Assembly: GCA_030374735.1 (NCBI GenBank)
Contig: JASCIV010000778.1
Span: forward strand, 1 to 12,420
Direction: 5' to 3'
DNA: 12,420 nucleotides
From: Gracilaria caudata
Lineage: Eukaryota > Rhodophyta > Florideophyceae > Gracilariales > Gracilariaceae
Position numbers and translations under genes: made by a program. The notes below the pieces were generated by a model. The model saw only the letters and a list, made by a program, of their open reading frames with translations. It was not told where the DNA came from and did not search any database. Shown piece after piece: positions 1 to 7,024 of this stretch. Each line of letters begins with the position of its first letter. Positions within the stretch are counted from its first letter, which is position 1.

Positions 1-1939
1 GCGCTGCTTGTCGCGCTCTTCTGAAGATGTTCCGTACAGCCTTCTCACTTGCTCCGACCCATTTGGATAACAGTTCTGCCCCTTTCACGGATATGAAGTT
101 CGCCTTTGACTCGGTTGCGACGGCTCTTGCAAGAAGCGTCTTGCTGCAACCCGGTGGACCATACAAAAGAATCCCACGCGGAGGAGTAACTCCAAAAGAT
201 GAAAATGCCAGCGATCCATTCTCACTCAGCGGCCATTCCACGGCTTCCTGTAATCTCTGTTTCGCTTCTTCCTTCCCTCCGACGTCACTCCATGTCGTGG
301 TTGGAATCTCCACTGCAATTTCTCGAAGGGCACTAGGACGAACTTTTCTAAGCGCTTCCTTGAAGTCCACCTCCAAGATGGATGGTTTTGATTCCCGATC
401 ATAAGCCAAGCTCACCGCTTCGCGCCACAAGGACACGATATCCGCACCTACATATCCATAACAAAGAACCGCAATCTTTTCAAGTTCCTCGTCACTCACT
501 TGTACCCTGACATCTGTAGTTGCTTCCATAACCAACTTCTTCAAGATCTGTACTCGAGCTGCTGCGTTTGGAACCGTAGTCTCAACTTCACGGTCAAACC
601 GCCCTGGTCTTCGCATCGCAGCGTCAACGAGGTCAGGTCTACTTGTAGTCCCCACAACTACTACGTTATGGAGCTCTGAACCATCTTGGTTGTCCATGAT
701 TGTGAGTAAGGCAGCAGTCAGCTTTCTCTGAAGGTCATCAAGAGTAGGCAAATCTCTCCTTGGGGCCAGTGCGTCCACTTCATCAAGAAGGACCAGGCTC
801 GGGCTTTTTCGACGGGCTCGTTTGAAACAATTCTCTATTGTCCGCAGAGCGTCGGACGTGGACTTACCCACAACTTCAGGACCTGAGATCACTTCAAGGT
901 TTAAATCGTAACTGTTCGCCAACGCATACACCATCATAGTCTTGCCAGTGCCAGATGGACCATGAATAAGAAGTCCATGTGGTTTCTTCGCAAGCATTGA
1001 AGACGTTGATCCCCAGATGTCGTCGGTCGTTTTAGTTCGAATACCACTTTCTAATATTGACCGGGCTTCTTGTACTTGACGGTCTAATCCAGCCAAGCTT
1101 CCAAGGTCGACGGAATGCTCTATACCCTTGGCATACTGACTTTGTGCATCTAAAGTAATCTCAACCAGAGTCTCCTTCGTACATATGTAGATCTGTCTTT
1201 CCTGTAGACCCAGCTTGCAATTCTCGGACTTTCTGAAGTCATCGTTGATCCCTAATACATTAAGCAGGATGTTGTCGCCTAATAGATTCATCGAAACTAC
1301 CATTTCCGACATAACAGTCTTCCCTAGAAGACAAGCGTGAAGCATGGCGCTACACTCATCTGAAAGCAAGAAATCGAGTTCAGTGTCGCAAAAGAGGTGA
1401 ATGGTTCGGGCCTCCACTACCGAACCCTTATCCACTACTCTAATCAGATTGACTTTGAGCACGGCCTCAGAAAGAGACTTCGTTTCAAGCATGTCTTCTT
1501 TCTCAAGCCCTGTACGGCCATGACGACCTCCTTCCCGAGCAGCCTTACGTGAGGGAGTTCCTCTCTTTCCTTTCCTGTTCCTAGGCTTTCTTGAGGTCTG
1601 CATGCTTGGCATATGAATCAATCCCTTGTCTAAATCAAGTCCGAGGGCGAGTTTTGAACGCTCATCAAGTGCTACGAAACCTTCGTCAACAACTTCAAGG
1701 GGCCAAAGCGAGGCTGCTACAAACTTGTAGCTGTTAGGGTCCTGAAGAACACCGATATCCATTACTTTGTATCCGTTGCTACGCATTTCATTCGGATGTA
1801 TACAGGCGACCCCAAGTTTTGTCAAAGACTCTGGTGGGATACCCTTCGCATTTCGAGAACGGTTGATCAGTTCATCGAGGCAAACTGGCTGCAAGGCCGA
1901 GCTCTGGACCGCATCCCTTTGACCTAAAACTTCCGTCAT
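1..1939 (-). CDS. AFG2: AFG2/SPATA5/CIP111-type tandem AAA ATPase, C-terminus beyond window
   Basis: The reading frame is open from the ATG at 1939 to the window edge, giving 646 residues and one spare base. Family knowledge: AFG2 (Drg1; CIP111 in plants) is a hexameric AAA ATPase that releases shuttling factors from cytoplasmic pre-60S particles. Seen: an N-terminal domain of about 280 residues with a very basic stretch near 125-150; D1 with Walker A GPSGTGKT (327-334), Walker B LVLLDE (382-387) and an arginine-finger segment RRPGRFD (443-449); and the start of D2 with Walker A GPPGCSKT (594-601). The Cys-Ser variant of the D2 P-loop is typical of AFG2 and separates it from CDC48. The following SKWVGASEKAVRN resembles the plant CIP111 type, with Ala where GESE is usual. 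Walker B and the end of D2 lie outside the window; full-length relatives run to roughly 780-900 residues. No introns are visible. It diverges from SNU13. Confidence 0.93.
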   Translation of the reverse strand, partial: MTEVLGQRDAVQSSALQPVCLDELINRSRNAKGIPPESLTKLGVACIHPNEMRSNGYKVMDIGVLQDPNSYKFVAASLWPLEVVDEGFVALDERSKLALGLDLDKGLIHMPSMQTSRKPRNRKGKRGTPSRKAAREGGRHGRTGLEKEDMLETKSLSEAVLKVNLIRVVDKGSVVEARTIHLFCDTELDFLLSDECSAMLHACLLGKTVMSEMVVSMNLLGDNILLNVLGINDDFRKSENCKLGLQERQIYICTKETLVEITLDAQSQYAKGIEHSVDLGSLAGLDRQVQEARSILESGIRTKTTDDIWGSTSSMLAKKPHGLLIHGPSGTGKTMMVYALANSYDLNLEVISGPEVVGKSTSDALRTIENCFKRARRKSPSLVLLDEVDALAPRRDLPTLDDLQRKLTAALLTIMDNQDGSELHNVVVVGTTSRPDLVDAAMRRPGRFDREVETTVPNAAARVQILKKLVMEATTDVRVQVSDEELEKIAVLCYGYVGADIVSLWREAVSLAYDRESKPSILEVDFKEALRKVRPSALREIAVEIPTTTWSDVGGKEEAKQRLQEAVEWPLSENGSLAFSSFGVTPPRGILLYGPPGCSKTLLARAVATESKANFISVKGAELLSKWVGASEKAVRNIFRRARQAA

Positions 1940-2631
1940 CGCCCCAGATAATTGGTTTTCAGCTGTTCGGTGCACGTAATGGGCTGATCATCGTAGCGAC
2001 TGGTGCTTAATGTATTCACTCTTGTACAATGAAAAGACTCGGCCGGCGCTTTCTTGATCGTACTCAAGATTAACTGTTTGACAAGAGCCGAATGCTGGCA
2101 ACCCGCGCAATTCTAACCCGAGTTTGGGCATAGAATTACATATGTATCATCCAGCTTGTGGTTTCTTGAAGCGGTGGGAATCAATTGGCAAACGAAAAGA
2201 AGTAAAGCTTGTCATCTCAGAAGACTTCTGCGCTATGTATCAAAGATCTGTTTGAGCGCCCTTGGGGACAAGGAAGTGCACACTCTGCGGCACTCTTCCT
2301 GTTTCTCCTTCACAAAATCTATTGAAATTTTGAAAACTATACTTTTGATTTCCATTTTGCTTGGGATCTACGCGGGTGTCTATGTTGCTGGTGGTTTGCA
2401 TGAGCAAGTGCGCGTGTGTGTTCGTCGTCGACAACAACAGCTCTCCAATATCATATCGAAACTACATCTACGTGGCTTTCACTGTACCGCTGCCGTTATC
2501 TTCTACTAATCTGAAAGAAAGGTTTAACAGAGCTCTTCGTGAAGCTTTCATCATGACGAAAGTAGGTCTTGCGTATTCATCTGCCACAACCTTCGACGAT
2601 TCAGCGAAATGCAAAGAACGCGTTAACTAAC
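1940..2631. promoter_or_regulatory. Divergent intergenic region between AFG2 and SNU13
   Basis: This 692-base gap separates two divergent start codons, so it must hold both promoters and 5' leaders. I see no conserved gene or RNA in it. On the plus strand an 82-codon ATG reading frame (2382-2630) ends one base before the SNU13 ATG; it has no recognisable domain and may be chance or an upstream ORF. Longer frames that reach further upstream begin only at TTG and are not convincing. Confidence 0.5.
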
Positions 2632-3033
2632 ATGCTTCATATCACCCAACCACAGCAAGAAGCTAATCCAAAAGCAGTGCCCATGGCTGACGCAGAACTT
2701 TCCGTCAAAATTCTAGACCTCGTGCAACAATCTGCAAACTACAAACAAATGAAAAAAGGAGCCAACGAAGCTACAAAGACACTTAACCGCGGTCAGTCGG
2801 AGTTCATCGTGATGGCCGGCGATGCTGAGCCACTGGAAATTCTTCTGCACTTGCCACTGCTCTGCGAGGACAAGAACGTGCCATACGTTTTTGTGCCATC
2901 TAAAGTGAGTTTGGGACGGGCGTGTGGTGTACCTAGACCTGTCATCGCCTGTTCGATCCTGACAAATGAAGGATCCCCCATTTCCGCTCAGGTGAGAAAT
3001 TTGAGGGACGAGATTGAGAGGTTATTGATCTAA
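2632..3033 (+). CDS. SNU13: SNU13 / NHP2L1 (15.5 kDa) kink-turn RNA-binding protein
   Basis: The gene encodes 133 residues, close to the 125-130 usual for the family, of the L7Ae/NHP2/SNU13 group. Family knowledge: the protein binds the kink-turn of U4 snRNA and of box C/D snoRNAs, nucleating the U4/U6.U5 tri-snRNP and the C/D snoRNP that methylates rRNA. Seen: NPKAVPMADAEL at 12-23, the kink-turn contact motif GANEATKTLNRG at 43-54, EPLEILLHLPLLCEDKNVPY around 66-85, LGRACGVPRPVIACS at 94-108, and a C-terminal IERLLI. These match yeast and human SNU13 nearly word for word and separate it from NHP2 and ribosomal eL8. The ATG at 2632 has A at -3; an in-frame TTG further upstream adds residues without homology. 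It converges on CSN8 with 134 bases between the stops. Confidence 0.97.
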   Translation: MLHITQPQQEANPKAVPMADAELSVKILDLVQQSANYKQMKKGANEATKTLNRGQSEFIVMAGDAEPLEILLHLPLLCEDKNVPYVFVPSKVSLGRACGVPRPVIACSILTNEGSPISAQVRNLRDEIERLLI

Positions 3034-3167
3034 AAGGAGATGAAGTATCACATTGTTCACCCGCTTGTTCTCTCTGACAATATGCGCTACCATACGCCTG
3101 CAAAAGGGAACTAGCGATGAGGACTGTAGCATTGTAATCGAATATCGTTTGCAACTAAAAGGCTCGT

Positions 3168-3755
3168 TTAGCTTGTTGTTTGAAGTTTGATTAATTGTTC
3201 AGTAAGTACTTGTAGCTCGCTTTGCTGTACGGCGGCGTGGTTAGGAATCTTGCGGTTTGTTTTGACCTTAGCAATCAGAATGAAGTTGTCTTCCACGACC
3301 CATTCTTCTGATTGGCATAATTGCAGCAAAGCGGGCTGATCAAGACCGAGCAAAGCACTTGCTCGCTGCAGTGAGATGCACGAGTAACTTCTCTCTACGA
3401 GCTGTTTTGCCGCTTCCTTTTTCCGTCGTACCAGTTCTTGAACGAGATGACCTGCTTCTTGGCTCCAGTGCCGTCGTTCAGCAGCCTGGAAAAACTCGCT
3501 GTTGTCGCGCTTCCACAGCGCCTGAGCTAGCTTCCAGGCAGCTTTGGTTTCCGTGTTTTCTTGACATAAAGGGGGTAGGCGTTTCCACAAAAACCGAGCT
3601 TCGTTCAAGTCTTCTTGAAGTAAAAGACCAAGAAGATGGAACGCGGGGAATGGATGTACGTCGTTTTTCTCGGCGGCGGTCAACTCTGCGTCCTCGCAGA
3701 GCTCGACTACCCGCGCAACATCCAAAGCTTCCGCAGCCGCAGTGATTATCGACAT
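3168..3755 (-). CDS. CSN8: COP9 signalosome subunit 8 (CSN8)
   Basis: The gene encodes 195 residues from the ATG at 3755, matching the usual size of about 195-210. Family knowledge: CSN8 is the smallest PCI-domain subunit of the COP9 signalosome, which removes NEDD8 from cullins and so controls SCF-type ubiquitin ligases; the proteasome lid subunit RPN12 is a distant relative. Seen: the hallmark LNEARFLWKRLPP at 50-62 (human: MNNARYLWKRIPP), the AAWKLAQALWKRD segment at 72-84 matching the IWSVGQRIWQRD region, HWSQ at 96-99, and a winged-helix-like stretch with LGLDQPALLQLC at 136-147. The frame stays open upstream to a TTG at 3908, but that part has no similarity and the ATG is the better start, although its context is weak (C at -3). 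A spliced upstream exon cannot be excluded. Confidence 0.88.
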   Translation of the reverse strand: MSIITAAAEALDVARVVELCEDAELTAAEKNDVHPFPAFHLLGLLLQEDLNEARFLWKRLPPLCQENTETKAAWKLAQALWKRDNSEFFQAAERRHWSQEAGHLVQELVRRKKEAAKQLVERSYSCISLQRASALLGLDQPALLQLCQSEEWVVEDNFILIAKVKTNRKIPNHAAVQQSELQVLTEQLIKLQTTS

Positions 3756-4279
3756 GAGGAGGGAACAGAGCGATCGAGCTCTACGCTGATGACCTGGTAA
3801 TAGTCGGACAAGCAAATGAAGTATTGCGCGGAATCCGCACCGCGGTACTGGTGAAGAGCCTGATGACGTCGTCGATGGCACAGAGTTGTTCCCGGGACAC
3901 AAGATCAAAACTCCTCAACTTACAATCTGGAGCATTTTTTCTTACAAGGGTAGAAAGGTACGTATGTATCAACCGTCGTACTTCATGATAGTTCTTCGCA
4001 CTGCGAACTTCGCATTAACGTAAGATACGAAGGGTAGAACGCTACCAAAGGTTACCTCGAACTCTGTGCAGAGTACAGGCAATTCCGACGTCGTCCACTC
4101 CACTGCGACATCAAAGAACAGATAGACACATAGACGCAAATGTTCAAACATATTGCTGTCTGGCTTTCGGGGACAAGAACTGCGAGGGTGCTTTGACGCT
4201 ACCCTTGGAACTGCTGTTTACGCAGGCTGGTTGCTTCCATTCTCTTTCTGGTTCGTGCAGCAAGGAAGTCTACACGTTT
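3756..4279. promoter_or_regulatory. Divergent intergenic region between CSN8 and the RBM28-like gene
   Basis: The 524 bases lie between divergent start codons and should hold both promoters. A minus-strand ATG frame of 60 codons at 3969-4151 is the longest with a true ATG start; it shows no recognisable domain and may be an upstream ORF of CSN8, an unrecognised exon or chance. I see no RNA gene, repeat or clear TATA box. Confidence 0.45.
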
Positions 4280-6913
4280 ATGAAGTCGGCTACAAAGCAG
4301 ACCAGGAGCGCGAAGGAATCTCAGGACAGAAAGACTTTGTTCGTGAGAAACCTTCACGAGTCGGTGACAAAGGAAAATCTAGAATCTCACTTTGGGGGCA
4401 TTGGGCCCCTACGACATGCCTTTCTGGTCACCACACCGGGCTCAGACTTTTGCAAAGGATATGGGTTTGTCACTTTTGCATTTTCAGAGGATGCAGATCG
4501 CGCACGAACTGTTCTTGATCAATCACTGCTGAAGGGGAGAAAGATATCTTTGGATATTGCTCGAAAAAGATTTCGGAGCAGCAATGAAAAGCCCGACGAC
4601 CGTACACAGCAAGACAAACAATCGAAGGAAGCTTCAGCGCAACCAAGAAAAGAAAAGAAAAACTCGGCTCACGGTTCTGTCCCTATGCGCACTGTTTTGC
4701 TCCGCAAGTTGTCTCCAGGAGATACTTTAACAGAGGAAGAGGCTAAGAAAGCCGTGGGAGCGCATCTAGAAGCATCTGGTTTCCAAACTTGTGTTCTTAC
4801 GTCAGATGGTAGGCAGGCAAGATGTATGTATGACTCGTGGTCAAATGCAGGAAAAGCCGCCGGTCGTGCCCATGGAGGTGCAATAGACGCTGTGATTGAG
4901 GCTTTAAAAGCAGGGCAAAGGACGAAGCTCATTGTGAGGAATCTTCCTTTTAGAGTTGATGAGCTACAGCTCCGAGCTGCATTCGAAGCCATTGCCCCCG
5001 TTCGATCATTGCGCTTAGCGCCCTCGAGCGAGCTTCGAAGGCATGATACGCATAGAGCTAAAAAGCAGGCTTCTGACTCTCGTGCCGGAAAGGACAACAA
5101 CGCCGGTAAGTCTGAGTCAAGCTTTGTCCCTTGCGCTGGTTACGCATTCATAGAATACTTTCTTGTGGCACATGCTCAGACAGCTGTAAGGACACTTAAT
5201 GCAACGAAGATTGGTGGAAGAGTAATTGCAGTCGATATGGCAGTCAGCAAATCTCAGTATGTGACCCAAAATCCGAGTCAGGAACACGAGAATGCATCAG
5301 ATGCTAGCGATGACCCTACTGAAGAAGAACATGGGCAAAATGGGCAAACTGAGAAAGAAAGCTCTGCATCCGGACTTGCGATCGAAAATCTGCGACCAGT
5401 AAGTCCAGAAGAGATGAAGAAGCACAAGTCTCGCAGCGAACAAGAGCTAAATGATCAAAAGCCACGTCAAAGAAGAACGGAGGACGAAAAAGGCGAGCTC
5501 CGTCGAACTGTGTTTTTCAGGAACGTTCTGTTCGAAACTTCAGTTCATGAACTTCGCAAGGCAGTCGAAGAAAGGTTCGGCAACGTGCAAAAGGTGTTGA
5601 TTGTGAAGGATCCTACAACTGGACGACCACGTGGAACGGCATTTGTCATTTTCAAAGATGAGAAAACCGCGAGGGAAGCTGTACGTCAGACATCAGCGTC
5701 AGAATCCGGAGACGCTGAGCACTTACCAACCACGGCTCCAGCAGATTTTGTGTTGCATGGTCGAAAATTGCTTCTCTCGATGGCCGTGGACCGCTCGACC
5801 GCAAAAGACTTGAAATCTACAATACCTCTACACACAAGAAAAAACCAGGACGCTGACCCAAGAAACCTCCGCCTAGCTTGGGTTGGGCACATTGCCCCTG
5901 ACTCCAAACAAGCTAAAGGGCTCTCTCCCAATGATGTTTCAAGACGGGCAAAAGCAGAGAAGGAAAAACAGACGAAGCTCGAAAGAAACCCGAATGCGTT
6001 TATCTCTGAAGTTCGTTTATCCGTTCGAAATTTGCCAAGGGAGTGTGATGAGAAGGCGCTAAAGCAAATTTTCCTACTCAGTGCTCAAGAGAGAGCTGGG
6101 CATGAGGAAGGGGAAACTAGTGTGGGTTTTCCAAAAATAACGCATCTGACGATAGTGCGGGATTCGGAAAGAAATGGTAGATCGAAAGGTTATGGGTTTG
6201 TGCAATTCTCGGAGCACCAGCATGCAATGCAAGCCTTACGTCACATGAACAACAACCCACGTTTGATTGAATGGATTATTCAGAAGAAGCCAAAACCTCT
6301 ACGCATCGACGACACTCGTGCGGAACTTATGCGAAAACAATGGAGAAATCGTCGCCTTATTGTTGAATTTGCTGTTGAAGACAAACGCATTGTTCAAGTT
6401 CTTGACAGAGTTCGCGAGAAAGGAAAGCAGCAAGTAACAAAGAAGCGGAAGAAGGCGGATAGCGACGGTCAGGAATTACCAAAAAGAAAGAAGTCAAAGC
6501 AGGCGGTAGAGGATAAACCCGCCAAGAACGACAACGAGCCTACTGCTGATGACCCGAAATATTTGAATGACACTTCACAATCGAGGTCGGAAAGGCGCTT
6601 TCGCCATAAACGAAAGCAACTCAGCTCTACACAATCTACGAATATGACTCGGTCACACAATGGTAGGAGCGAGGCTTCAGACGGTCCAGCCCATATGGAA
6701 AAGATTGGACGAAAATTATCGAAAGAGACACAGGTTGGCAAAGATAAGAAAAAGAGGTCAAAGAGGACGGCACAAGATGTGAAGTTTGATCACCTCGTTG
6801 ATAAGTATAGGAAGAAAATAGCAAATGTAGGCGGAAAGCCGAGAAGCGATTCTGTGAACAAGCACCAAAAGAACGAAACTGGACCCTCGGTAAGATGGTT
6901 TGAAACCTCCTAG
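4280..6913 (+). CDS. NOP4: RBM28/Nop4-like nucleolar multi-RRM protein
   Basis: The gene encodes 877 residues from the ATG at 4280. Family knowledge: Nop4 (yeast) and RBM28 (human) are nucleolar proteins needed for 60S ribosomal subunit maturation. Seen: RRM1 at about 18-97 (RNP2 LFVRNL at 20-25, RNP1 KGYGFVTF at 59-66); a possible degenerate RRM at about 137-211; a clear RRM at about 214-323 starting TKLIVRNLPFRV; an RRM at about 409-506 (RTVFFRNVLFE, RGTAFVIF); a final RRM at about 578-699 (RLSVRNLPRE, KGYGFVQF) with the long internal insertion usual for the last RBM28 RRM; and a lysine-rich tail from about 711 rich in nuclear-localisation-like clusters. It is longer than the family norm (685-760) because of the tail and insertions. 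An in-frame TTG at 4193 would add 29 residues without homology. The stop lies 111 bases from the convergent methylthiotransferase stop. Confidence 0.9.
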   Translation: MKSATKQTRSAKESQDRKTLFVRNLHESVTKENLESHFGGIGPLRHAFLVTTPGSDFCKGYGFVTFAFSEDADRARTVLDQSLLKGRKISLDIARKRFRSSNEKPDDRTQQDKQSKEASAQPRKEKKNSAHGSVPMRTVLLRKLSPGDTLTEEEAKKAVGAHLEASGFQTCVLTSDGRQARCMYDSWSNAGKAAGRAHGGAIDAVIEALKAGQRTKLIVRNLPFRVDELQLRAAFEAIAPVRSLRLAPSSELRRHDTHRAKKQASDSRAGKDNNAGKSESSFVPCAGYAFIEYFLVAHAQTAVRTLNATKIGGRVIAVDMAVSKSQYVTQNPSQEHENASDASDDPTEEEHGQNGQTEKESSASGLAIENLRPVSPEEMKKHKSRSEQELNDQKPRQRRTEDEKGELRRTVFFRNVLFETSVHELRKAVEERFGNVQKVLIVKDPTTGRPRGTAFVIFKDEKTAREAVRQTSASESGDAEHLPTTAPADFVLHGRKLLLSMAVDRSTAKDLKSTIPLHTRKNQDADPRNLRLAWVGHIAPDSKQAKGLSPNDVSRRAKAEKEKQTKLERNPNAFISEVRLSVRNLPRECDEKALKQIFLLSAQERAGHEEGETSVGFPKITHLTIVRDSERNGRSKGYGFVQFSEHQHAMQALRHMNNNPRLIEWIIQKKPKPLRIDDTRAELMRKQWRNRRLIVEFAVEDKRIVQVLDRVREKGKQQVTKKRKKADSDGQELPKRKKSKQAVEDKPAKNDNEPTADDPKYLNDTSQSRSERRFRHKRKQLSSTQSTNMTRSHNGRSEASDGPAHMEKIGRKLSKETQVGKDKKKRSKRTAQDVKFDHLVDKYRKKIANVGGKPRSDSVNKHQKNETGPSVRWFETS

Positions 6914-7024
6914 TTCTCGGAGAACGCCATAACATATTATGTGTCATGATTTCGTACGGGGTGTTTTAAACAACTGCAGCACTGTGGATTCACTTTTCTC
7001 TACCGTTGAACCAAAGAAGGTCCC

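Noticed and set aside
27..404. Plus-strand open frame of 125 codons.
   Set aside because: It lies antisense to the AFG2 D2 domain, whose homology is strong; no domain is seen in the antisense reading.
2156..2509. Plus-strand open frame of 117 codons with one hydrophobic segment.
   Set aside because: It starts at TTG, contains no internal ATG and shows no family similarity; it lies in a divergent promoter region.
2569..2631. 21-residue extension of SNU13 from a TTG.
   Set aside because: SNU13 proteins begin close to the NPKA segment; the ATG at 2632 gives the normal length.
4193..4279. 29-residue N-terminal extension of the RBM28-like protein from a TTG.
   Set aside because: A TTG start is not expected in nuclear genes, the extension has no homology, and RRM1 follows the ATG at 4280 at the usual distance.
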